This document shows positions 1-5,086 of a DNA stretch of 7,592 bases, one piece after another (within the stretch, counting starts at the first letter, position 1; each line of letters starts with the position of its first letter). The stretch comes from Pseudomonadota bacterium. Lineage in GTDB: Bacteria > Pseudomonadota > Gammaproteobacteria > Burkholderiales > SG8-39. Position numbers and translations under genes: made by a program. The notes beneath the pieces are model-generated. The model was not told the origin of the DNA. It was given only the letters and a program-made list of their open reading frames with translations, and searched no databases. Location of the stretch: the NCBI GenBank assembly GCA_021848555.1, contig JAJZUN010000120.1:1-7592 (forward strand), read 5' to 3'.

Positions 1-53
1 TCCAGACCGTATGGGGTTTCGGCTACGTGTTCGTGCCGGACGGAAAGGCGTGA
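1..53 (+). CDS. ompR: OmpR-family response regulator, C-terminal end only (partial)
   Basis: Only the last 16 codons (3-50) and the TGA stop (51-53) are in the window. They read QTVWGFGYVFVPDGKA, almost the same as the end of E. coli OmpR, which has QTVWGLGYVFVPDG near its terminus. This is the last beta-hairpin of the winged-helix DNA-binding domain. In this family an N-terminal receiver domain, phosphorylated on Asp by the partner kinase, controls DNA binding by this C-terminal domain. The partner kinase gene starts at or within a few bases of the stop, which supports an ompR-envZ operon. The identification rests on 16 residues plus the context. The receiver domain and promoter lie upstream of the window. 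Confidence 0.85.
   Translation, partial: QTVWGFGYVFVPDGKA
42..48 (+). promoter_or_regulatory. Shine-Dalgarno for envZ, inside the end of ompR
   Basis: GGAAAGG lies within the last codons of the response regulator. It leaves 7 nt to TTG 56 and 10 nt to TTG 59, but only 1 nt to GTG 50. This spacing is the reason a TTG start is preferred over the GTG that overlaps the ompR stop. Translation of the kinase is probably coupled to that of the regulator. Inference from spacing only. Confidence 0.45.
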
Positions 54-55
54 CC

Positions 56-1372
56 TTGTTGCCGCGCACCCTGCTGTGGCGCTCGTTCCTGCTGATCAGC
101 CTGCTGATGGTCATCTCGGCTACGGCCTGGTTCCAGATTCTGCGCAGCTACGAACGCGAGCCGCGTGCCCGGCAACTGGCGCAAATGGTGGTGAGCGTGA
201 TCAATCTCACCCGCGCCGCCCTGGTCACGGCCAAGGCGGACAAGCGGCGCGACCTGCTGCTGGAATTATCGGATCGCGAAGGCATACGCGTCTATCCGGC
301 CGAGCCCGGCGACCAGCCGACCGCCTCGCCCGACACGCCTTTCGTGCGCATGCTGCACGCTGAAATCCGCCGCCAGCTGGGCGCGGACACCCGCTTCGCC
401 TTCAGCAGCGGCGAACCGCGCGGCTTTATGATCAGCTTTCGCATCGACGGCGATGAATACTGGGCCATGCTGCCGCGCGAACGCATAGAGCGGCCGTTCC
501 CCTGGCAGTGGCTGGGCTGGACCGCAGTCGCGCTGCTGCTGTCCCTGGTGGGCGCCTGGCTGATCGTGTCGCGCATCAATCGCCCGCTCAAGGCGCTGGC
601 AGCGGCGGCCGCCGCTATCGGCAGCGGCAAGACACCGGCGCCGCTGCCGGAATCCGGACCGGTCGAAATCCAGACCCTGGCGCGCTCGTTCAACCAGATG
701 TCGCAGGACCTGGTTCGCCTGGACGCCGACCGCGCGCTGATACTCGCCGGCGTGTCCCACGACCTGCGCACGCCGCTGTCTCGCCTGCGCCTGTCGACCG
801 AAATGAGCGCGAGCGACGAGTCCCTGAAGCAGGGCATGATCGCCGACATAGCGGAAATGGATGCCATCATCGGCCAATTTCTCGATTTCGCCCGCACCCA
901 GAGCGACGAGCCGCTCGCGCCGACGGACCTCGCCGAACTGGCGCGTGAAGCGGTGGAGCGCGAGCAGCGCCTGGGCCATGCTCTGCAAGCGCAGATCGAG
1001 GCGGTGCCCGAGCGCGGGCTGCGCCGCATGGGCATCAAGCGCCTGATTTCCAATCTGCTGGACAATGCCCTCGCCTACGGCGGGAAGGACGTGTGCATTG
1101 CCACGCGCAGCGAAGGCGGCAGACTGATCCTGGAAGTGCTGGACCGCGGCCCGGGCATTCCGCGCGAGGAAACCGAGCGGCTGAAGCAGCCGTTCACGCG
1201 CCTGGAGCCGGCGCGCAGCGGCAAGGGCGGATCCGGGCTGGGCCTGGCGATCGTCGATCGCATCGCGCGGCATCACGGCGGCAGCCTGGAACTGCTGGCG
1301 CGCGAAGGCGGCGGCCTGATCGCGCGCGTCAGCTTTCCGGTACAGGAACCGACGACGCCATCGGGCAGCTGA
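56..1372 (+). CDS. envZ: EnvZ-type osmosensor histidine kinase
   Basis: Inner-membrane sensor kinase that phosphorylates and dephosphorylates the adjacent OmpR-type regulator. Taking TTG at 56 as start gives 438 residues; E. coli EnvZ has 450. Domains in order: a short cytoplasmic N-terminus; TM1 at about residues 8-27; a periplasmic domain to about 149; TM2 at about 150-171 beginning WQWLGW; and a HAMP linker (SRINRPLKAL onward). The HisKA H-box GVSHDLRTPLSRLRLSTEM carries phospho-acceptor His235 and phosphatase-type Thr239. The ATPase domain has an N-box NLLDNA (Asn337), G1 DRGPGIP (Asp363) and G2 GKGGSGLGL (389-397). All catalytic motifs are intact. The start is uncertain: GTG at 50 overlaps the ompR stop (GTGA) but has no room for an SD, while TTG at 56 or 59 sits 7-10 nt after GGAAAGG. 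Family and operon are clear. What it senses here is not visible. Confidence 0.93.
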   Translation: MLPRTLLWRSFLLISLLMVISATAWFQILRSYEREPRARQLAQMVVSVINLTRAALVTAKADKRRDLLLELSDREGIRVYPAEPGDQPTASPDTPFVRMLHAEIRRQLGADTRFAFSSGEPRGFMISFRIDGDEYWAMLPRERIERPFPWQWLGWTAVALLLSLVGAWLIVSRINRPLKALAAAAAAIGSGKTPAPLPESGPVEIQTLARSFNQMSQDLVRLDADRALILAGVSHDLRTPLSRLRLSTEMSASDESLKQGMIADIAEMDAIIGQFLDFARTQSDEPLAPTDLAELAREAVEREQRLGHALQAQIEAVPERGLRRMGIKRLISNLLDNALAYGGKDVCIATRSEGGRLILEVLDRGPGIPREETERLKQPFTRLEPARSGKGGSGLGLAIVDRIARHHGGSLELLAREGGGLIARVSFPVQEPTTPSGS

Positions 1373-1396
1373 CACGGCCCCCTGGGTCAGCCTGCC
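1364..1396. terminator. Possible bidirectional hairpin between convergent envZ and thpR
   Basis: The left arm 1364-1373 (GGCAGCTGAC) pairs with the right arm 1386-1396 (GTCAGCCTGCC). This gives 10 base pairs with a single bulged C at 1392 and a 12-nt loop. The two TGA stop codons (envZ 1370-1372; thpR 1389-1387 on the minus strand) sit opposite each other in the stem. Only 13 nt separate the two stops outside coding sequence, so this is where both transcripts must end or overlap. No T-run follows on either strand, so it is not a classical intrinsic terminator. Its role is a guess. Confidence 0.35.
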
Positions 1397-1920
1397 GCTG
1401 CGGGAAAGCGGCGCATGACCTCATACGTGACACGGCCTTCGACCCGGGTCGACCTGACCAGGACGAAGTCCGCGGCCTCCCAGACGAGCGGAACCCAGGC
1501 GGGCGCCGCGGGCAGGCCGGCGGCGTTGCGCACCAGCGTCACATGCGACACGAAGGGTTTGCGGTCGTAGACGATGCCGCCCGAGTCCAGACGCGCGCGC
1601 AGTTCGCTCACCAGCGCGCTCAGCGCCGGCGGGTCTGCGCCGGCGCCGCACCAGATAATGCGATTGTGTTTCCAGTAGGCGACGCGGTCCAGCGGGAGGC
1701 GGACCGGATCGAAGCGCACATCGGCGGCAAGCGCGATCAGTTGCGGAACCAGCGCGGCATCGGTGTCCCCGAGAAAGGTAAGGGTGATGTGCAGGTTCTC
1801 GCGCCGCATCGCCCTGCCCCTGCCAGCCGCCTGATGGGCCCAGGCAGCCAGCCTGCCCTGCAACTCGCTCGGCGGCCACAGGGCGAAAAACAGCCGCACC
1901 GATTCGGCGGCCGGCTCCAA
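1387..1920 (-). CDS. thpR: RNA 2',3'-cyclic phosphodiesterase (2'-5' RNA ligase family)
   Basis: Cytoplasmic 2H-phosphoesterase of the ThpR/LigT family. The family hydrolyses RNA 2',3'-cyclic phosphates to 2'-phosphomonoesters, and some members ligate tRNA halves in vitro through a 2'-5' bond. The 177-residue protein has both signature HxTx motifs: HITL at 44-47, within ENLHITLTFLG, and HVTL at 126-129, within KPFVSHVTL. They are about 80 residues apart, as expected for the two-lobed fold. The N-terminal VRLFFALWPP strand is also typical. The start is TTG at 1920. It is the most upstream start available in this frame and has AAGGA 8 nt before it. GTG at 1899 is a weaker alternative. The gene begins 4 nt after the fabB stop, so it is almost certainly cotranscribed and probably translationally coupled with fabAB. 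The physiological RNA substrate is unknown in most bacteria. Confidence 0.92.
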   Translation of the reverse strand: MEPAAESVRLFFALWPPSELQGRLAAWAHQAAGRGRAMRRENLHITLTFLGDTDAALVPQLIALAADVRFDPVRLPLDRVAYWKHNRIIWCGAGADPPALSALVSELRARLDSGGIVYDRKPFVSHVTLVRNAAGLPAAPAWVPLVWEAADFVLVRSTRVEGRVTYEVMRRFPAAAG

Positions 1921-1924
1921 TGAT

Positions 1925-3142
1925 TCAGTCCTTGAGGCGGCGGAATACCAGGCAGGCGTTGGTGCCGCCGAAGCCGAAGCTGTTCGACATCACCGTGTTG
2001 AGTCCGGCGTTGTCGACGCGTTCGCGCACGATGGGCATGCCCTCGCCGGCCGGGTCCAGGGTCTCGATGTTGGCCGATGCGCAGGCGAAGTCGTTCTCCA
2101 GCATCAGGAGCGAATAGATCACTTCGGTGACGCCGGCCGCGCCCTGCGCATGCCCGGTGAGCGACTTGGTCGAGCTGATCAGCGGCATTTTGTCGGCAAA
2201 GACCGCCCGCACCGCTTCGAGTTCCTTGGGATCGCCGACCGGGGTGCTGGTGCCGTGGGTATTGAGGTAATCGACCGGCGTATCCACGCCCGCGAGCGCC
2301 ATGCGCATACAGCGCACCGCGCCCTCGCCGGAGGGCTGCACCATGTCGTGGCCGTCGGAAGTCGCACCATAGCCTACGAGTTCGGCGTAGATCCTGGCGC
2401 CGCGCGCGCGCGCATGTTCGAGTTCCTCCAGCACCACCACGCCGCCGCCGCCCGAGACCACGAATCCGTCGCGATTCACGTCGTAGGCGCGCGACGCCTT
2501 GGTCGGGGTATCGTTGTACTTGGACGAGAGCGCGCCCATCGCGTCGAACAGCACGGTGAGGTAGGGATGCACCTCTTCCCCGCCGCCGGCAAAGACGATG
2601 TCCTGCTTGCCCCACTGGATCTGCTCGCAGGCGTTGCCGATGCAATGCGCGCTGGTCGAGCAGGCCGAACTGATCGAGTAGTTCACGCCCTTGATATGGA
2701 ACGGCGTCGCCAGGCAGGCCGAGGTGGTGCTCGACATGCAGCGCGGCACCATGTAGGGTCCGACGCGCTTCACGCCCTTCGCGCGCAGCAGATCGACGGC
2801 CTCGACCTGGTTCTGCGGCGAGCCGCCGCCGGAACCGACGATCATCCCGGTACGCTCGTTCGATACCATGCTCTCGGGCAGTCCGGCGTCGGCGATGGCC
2901 TGGGTCATCGCGATGTAGGTGAACGCCGCTGCGTCGCCCATGAAGCGCGCGAGCTTGCGGTCGATCAGTTCCTCGCGCTTCACCCTGACCGGGCCGTGCA
3001 CCTGCGAGCGAAAACCCAGTGCCTGGTATTCCGGGGAAAATTCAATGCCGCTGGTCCCCGAGCGCAGCGAGGCCAGCACCTCGCTCTGGTTGGTGCCGAT
3101 GCTGGAGACTATGCCCATTCCGGTGACGACGACGCGGCGCAT
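1925..3142 (-). CDS. fabB: 3-oxoacyl-ACP synthase I (beta-ketoacyl-ACP synthase FabB)
   Basis: Cytoplasmic type II fatty acid synthase condensing enzyme. It joins malonyl-ACP to acyl-ACP with loss of CO2, and FabB-type enzymes are needed to elongate the cis-3-decenoyl-ACP made by FabA. The protein has 405 residues (E. coli FabB 406) and aligns with it end to end by eye: [24 protein letters not shown] at the N-terminus and [20 protein letters not shown] at the C-terminus. The thiolase-fold catalytic set is intact: Cys161 in [10 protein letters not shown], His296 in [11 protein letters not shown], Lys326 and His331 in [12 protein letters not shown]. Close similarity to FabB along the whole chain, plus the neighbouring fabA, argues for FabB rather than FabF. 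ATG at 3142 has AGGGAG 5 nt upstream. It starts 9 nt after the fabA stop and is followed 4 nt later by thpR, so it is the middle gene of an operon. Confidence 0.97.
   Translation of the reverse strand: MRRVVVTGMGIVSSIGTNQSEVLASLRSGTSGIEFSPEYQALGFRSQVHGPVRVKREELIDRKLARFMGDAAAFTYIAMTQAIADAGLPESMVSNERTGMIVGSGGGSPQNQVEAVDLLRAKGVKRVGPYMVPRCMSSTTSACLATPFHIKGVNYSISSACSTSAHCIGNACEQIQWGKQDIVFAGGGEEVHPYLTVLFDAMGALSSKYNDTPTKASRAYDVNRDGFVVSGGGGVVVLEELEHARARGARIYAELVGYGATSDGHDMVQPSGEGAVRCMRMALAGVDTPVDYLNTHGTSTPVGDPKELEAVRAVFADKMPLISSTKSLTGHAQGAAGVTEVIYSLLMLENDFACASANIETLDPAGEGMPIVRERVDNAGLNTVMSNSFGFGGTNACLVFRRLKD
1929..1933 (-). promoter_or_regulatory. Shine-Dalgarno for thpR, inside the fabB 3' end
   Basis: On the minus strand AAGGA overlaps the last two codons of fabB and lies 8 nt before TTG 1920. 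The fabB TGA (1927-1925) falls between the SD and the start. A ribosome finishing fabB would therefore be positioned to restart on thpR. This site supports the TTG start. Confidence 0.6.
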
Positions 3143-3147
3143 GGCGG

Positions 3148-3153
3148 CTCCCT
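3148..3153 (-). promoter_or_regulatory. Shine-Dalgarno for fabB overlapping the fabA stop
   Basis: AGGGAG on the minus strand lies 5 nt before ATG 3142 and shares bases with the fabA TAG stop (3154-3152). The arrangement suggests translational coupling of fabA and fabB. Confidence 0.6.
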
Positions 3154-3667
3154 AAAATCCGTCGGTGGAGGTGAACAATCCCACCTGCAGGTCCTTGCCT
3201 GCATAGATATCGCGACCGTCGACCTCCATCACGGCGTCGGCGATACCCATCACCAGCTTGCGCAGGATCACGCGCTTCATGCTGATGCGGTAGGTGATCT
3301 TCTTTGCGCTCGGCAACACCTGGCCGCTGAACTTGACCTCGCCGCTGCCCAGCGCGCGGCCGCGCCCCTTGCCGCCCATCCAGCCCAGGTAAAAACCGAT
3401 CAGTTGCCACATCGCATCCAGCCCGAGGCAGCCCGGCATCACCGGGTCGCCCTGGAAATGGCAGGCGAAAAACCACAGCTCCGGGCGCACGTCGAGTTCG
3501 GCGACGATCTCGCCCTTGCCGAATTCGCCGCCTTTTTCGCTGATGTAGATGATGCGATCGAACATCAGCATCGGCGGCAGAGGCAACTGCGCGTTGCCGG
3601 CACCGAACATCTCGCCGCGCCCGCAGGCGAGGAGTTGCTCGTAGCTAAAACTGGATCGTTTGGTCAA
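3152..3667 (-). CDS. fabA: Bifunctional 3-hydroxydecanoyl-ACP dehydratase/isomerase FabA
   Basis: Dehydrates 3-hydroxydecanoyl-ACP and isomerises trans-2- to cis-3-decenoyl-ACP, the committed step of anaerobic unsaturated fatty acid synthesis. It acts in the cytoplasm as a hot-dog-fold dimer. From TTG at 3667 the protein is 171 residues (E. coli FabA 172) and matches the family along its length. [17 protein letters not shown] is near the N-terminus. [24 protein letters not shown] holds catalytic His70 and Asp84, and [13 protein letters not shown] follows. The start is TTG with GAGGA 10 nt upstream. The only in-frame ATG, at 3760, would add 31 residues with no family resemblance and would run across the probable promoter, so it is rejected. 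Without its FabB-type partner the isomerised product would not be elongated efficiently, and fabB is 9 nt downstream. Confidence 0.97.
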   Translation of the reverse strand: MTKRSSFSYEQLLACGRGEMFGAGNAQLPLPPMLMFDRIIYISEKGGEFGKGEIVAELDVRPELWFFACHFQGDPVMPGCLGLDAMWQLIGFYLGWMGGKGRGRALGSGEVKFSGQVLPSAKKITYRISMKRVILRKLVMGIADAVMEVDGRDIYAGKDLQVGLFTSTDGF

Positions 3668-3781
3668 GGCGCTTGGTTCCTCAGAAAACAGCGGGGCGAT
3701 GCCGCTAGGGCCTGTGTGTAAGTATAAAGGCTTTTGGGCAGGCGCAGCGATGCAACGCAAGCCTGCGCGGCGGGTCCGGGC
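3668..3781 (-). promoter_or_regulatory. fabA(-fabB-thpR) promoter region
   Basis: This 114-nt gap lies between the ispF stop and the fabA start. On the minus strand TATACT (3726-3721) is a good sigma70 -10 box. A start point near 3714 would give a leader of roughly 47 nt. The hexamer 17 nt further upstream (CGCTGC) is a poor -35, so the promoter may be weak or activator-dependent. I see no clear palindromic operator of the FabR type. An imperfect inverted repeat (GCAGGC/GCCTGC at 3738-3743 and 3761-3766, 17-nt spacer) lies just downstream of ispF. It has no T-run behind it. Confidence 0.5.
3678..3682 (-). promoter_or_regulatory. Shine-Dalgarno deciding the fabA TTG start
   Basis: GAGGA on the minus strand is 10 nt before TTG 3667. 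No other start codon in this frame within reach of an SD gives a FabA-sized product, so this site and the protein length together fix the start. Confidence 0.55.
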
Positions 3782-4258
3782 TCAGATCGCCCAATTCAGC
3801 AATACCACCGCCTGGGCGGCGATGCCCTCGGCGCGACCGGTGAATCCCAGGCCCTCGGTGGTGGTGGCCTTGATGTTGATCTGGCCGCGCGACAGGCCGA
3901 GATCGGCGGCGATGTTGTTCACCATCCCGGGTATGTGCGGCGCCATCTTCGGCGCCTGGGCGATGATCGTGGCGTCGATGTTCACCACGCGGTAGCCCGC
4001 CTCCTGCACCAGCGCGCTGACCTCGCGCAGCAGGCCGCGGCTGTCGGCGCCGCGGTAGCGCGCATCGGTGTCCGGAAAATGCCCGCCGATATCGCCCATC
4101 GCTGCGGCGCCGAGCAGCGCGTCGCACAAGGCATGCAGCAGGACGTCCGCATCCGAGTGCCCATCCAGGCCCTTTTCGTACGCAATGTGCACGCCGCCGA
4201 TGATCAGCTTGCGCCCCAGCACCAGGGCGTGAACGTCGAATCCCTGCCCTATTCTCAT
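3782..4258 (-). CDS. ispF: 2-C-methyl-D-erythritol 2,4-cyclodiphosphate synthase
   Basis: Fifth step of the MEP isoprenoid pathway: converts CDP-ME 2-phosphate to ME-2,4-cyclodiphosphate with release of CMP, as a cytoplasmic homotrimer. The 158-residue product (E. coli 159) begins [12 protein letters not shown], with metal ligands Asp8 and His10; the third ligand His42 is in [11 protein letters not shown]. Other family blocks are [11 protein letters not shown] (56-65), [12 protein letters not shown] (94-105) and the CMP-binding loop [13 protein letters not shown] (130-142). The ATG at 4258 overlaps the ispD stop as ATGA (4258-4255), a typical coupled arrangement. A longer in-frame extension upstream to 4468 lies inside ispD and has no IspF similarity, so it is not used. 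IspF works two steps after IspD; IspE, in between, is not in this window. Confidence 0.98.
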   Translation of the reverse strand: MRIGQGFDVHALVLGRKLIIGGVHIAYEKGLDGHSDADVLLHALCDALLGAAAMGDIGGHFPDTDARYRGADSRGLLREVSALVQEAGYRVVNIDATIIAQAPKMAPHIPGMVNNIAADLGLSRGQINIKATTTEGLGFTGRAEGIAAQAVVLLNWAI

Positions 4259-4956
4259 GGCTGCGTTTCCCGGCTGGTGAGGATGGTTTGCGCCAACTGC
4301 AGATCTTCCGCGTAGGTCACTTTCAGATTCGTGGCGGCCCCCTGCACCAACTTCGGTTGCAAACCCATGGCTTCCACCGCACCGGCCTCGTCGCTCAGTT
4401 TGGCCGTCCGGCTCAATGCCTGCAGCAGCAGCCCATGGCGGAACATTTGCGGCGTCTGCGCCTGCCACAACTGCTCGCGCGGCACGGTCGCTTGTATCCG
4501 GCCGGATGCGTCGGCGCGCTTCAGCGTGTCGGCGACCGGCACGCCGAGTATACCGCCGACTTCGTCGGCCGCGAGCGCGTCCAGCAGGCGCCGCAATTCC
4601 GGCGGCGCAAGGCAGGGCCGCGCCGCGTCGTGGACCAGCATCCAGTCGTCGGCTTCGACCGTGGACGAGGCGGCGACCAGGCCGTTCAACACGCTGTCGT
4701 GGCGCGTCGCGCCGCCGCAGTACAGCGGCGCGAGGCGCTCGCCGAACTCTTCCCAGGGATGCTGCTTGAACTCGCGGTCCGCCGGGGCGAGCACCACGAA
4801 CACGGTATCTATCCTGGCGTCGGCGAGCAGCGCCTTCACGCTGTGGTAAAGCATAGTGCGCCCGCGCAGTTCGAGGTATTGCTTGGGCCGGGCCTGCCCC
4901 ATGCGCTCGCCCGCCCCCGCCGCCGGGATCAGGCCGAAAAACCGCTCGGACGTCAT
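4255..4956 (-). CDS. ispD: 2-C-methyl-D-erythritol 4-phosphate cytidylyltransferase
   Basis: Third step of the MEP pathway: transfers CMP from CTP to MEP, giving CDP-ME and pyrophosphate; cytoplasmic. The 233-residue product has the nucleotidyltransferase signature [10 protein letters not shown] (11-20) followed by RPKQYLEL, with Lys25 in the CTP-binding loop. It also has [13 protein letters not shown] (81-93), VHDAARP (108-114), [14 protein letters not shown] with Arg160, [11 protein letters not shown], and [10 protein letters not shown] with Lys212. These match the catalytic lysine and arginine blocks of the family. ATG at 4956 is the first start that gives family length. The frame stays open upstream to 5961, but that stretch is antisense to mfd and is rejected. 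The SD is weak and A-rich. ispF follows with a 4-bp overlap. mfd is divergent across a 126-nt region. Confidence 0.98.
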   Translation of the reverse strand: MTSERFFGLIPAAGAGERMGQARPKQYLELRGRTMLYHSVKALLADARIDTVFVVLAPADREFKQHPWEEFGERLAPLYCGGATRHDSVLNGLVAASSTVEADDWMLVHDAARPCLAPPELRRLLDALAADEVGGILGVPVADTLKRADASGRIQATVPREQLWQAQTPQMFRHGLLLQALSRTAKLSDEAGAVEAMGLQPKLVQGAATNLKVTYAEDLQLAQTILTSRETQP

Positions 4957-4989
4957 TGTTTTTTCATAATAAATGGCTGCTGAAGCCGT

Positions 4990-4995
4990 TATAAT
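4990..4995 (+). promoter_or_regulatory. Candidate -10 box for mfd
   Basis: A perfect TATAAT on the + strand. The expected -35 position 17 nt upstream (4967-4972, TAATAA) does not match the consensus, and no extended -10 TG is present. Initiation near 5002 would give a leader of about 80 nt to ATG 5083. The perfect hexamer could arise by chance in an AT-rich patch, but its position in a divergent gap supports it. Confidence 0.5.
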
Positions 4996-5021
4996 ACAGC
5001 TTAGTGAAATGATGATGTCAG
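4991..5021 (-). promoter_or_regulatory. Candidate promoter for ispD-ispF
   Basis: On the minus strand, CTGACA (5021-5016) matches TTGACA at five of six positions and TATTAT (4996-4991) matches TATAAT at five of six. The 19-nt spacer is longer than ideal. Initiation near 4984 would give a leader of about 27 nt to ATG 4956. The -10 overlaps the opposing mfd -10 almost completely. Confidence 0.4.
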
Positions 5022-5050
5022 CTGAAATCCGCCTTCCAGGGTCGCCCCCT

Positions 5051-5086
5051 ATGGGACCGCACCCGTGGACTCTATTATCCCAATGA
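5051..5086 (+). other. Possible 11-codon upstream reading frame (leader) before mfd
   Basis: ATG at 5051 opens a frame encoding MGPHPWTLLSQ. It ends at TGA 5084-5086, which overlaps the mfd ATG (5083-5085) as ATGA. CAGGG at 5037-5041 is 9 nt before this ATG, a better SD than the mfd ATG itself has. It is too short to judge by coding bias and could be chance. If translated, it would deliver terminating ribosomes onto the mfd start. Confidence 0.2.

Larger units (their letters stand above)
4957..5082. promoter_or_regulatory. Divergent ispD/mfd intergenic region
   Basis: The 126-nt region is AT-richer than its neighbours. It holds the probable -10 boxes of both directions at the same place (4990-4996), a direct repeat of TGAAAT (5005-5010 and 5023-5028), and a short frame 5051-5086 that ends on the mfd start codon. 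No known regulator site is recognised. Confidence 0.6.

Noticed and set aside
11..55. ATG 11 as the envZ start
   Set aside because: It would overlap ompR by 43 bp and add 15 residues encoded by the out-of-frame end of ompR. A start at TTG 56/59 or GTG 50 fits family length and the SD.
266..1375. A 369-codon minus-strand frame across envZ
   Set aside because: Antisense shadow of a gene with intact kinase motifs. The product is low-complexity Ala/Arg/Gln-rich, and no SD or family resemblance is seen.
2150..3721. A 523-codon open frame on the + strand, antisense to fabB and fabA
   Set aside because: It lies opposite two unmistakable enzymes. Its translation is biased in composition (rich in Ala, Arg, His, Gly, Asp) with no recognisable motif. 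Long antisense frames are expected in GC-rich DNA.
3668..3760. ATG 3760 as the fabA start
   Set aside because: It adds 31 residues without FabA similarity and would place the TATACT -10 box inside the gene. TTG 3667 gives 171 residues with His70 and Asp84 in the expected places.
3738..3766. Inverted repeat after ispF as an intrinsic terminator
   Set aside because: The stem has only 6 perfect pairs around a 17-nt spacer, and no T-run follows on the minus strand.
4259..4468. In-frame upstream extension of ispF to 4468
   Set aside because: It lies wholly within ispD in another frame and adds residues unrelated to IspF. ATG 4258 gives the exact family N-terminus and a 4-bp ATGA overlap.
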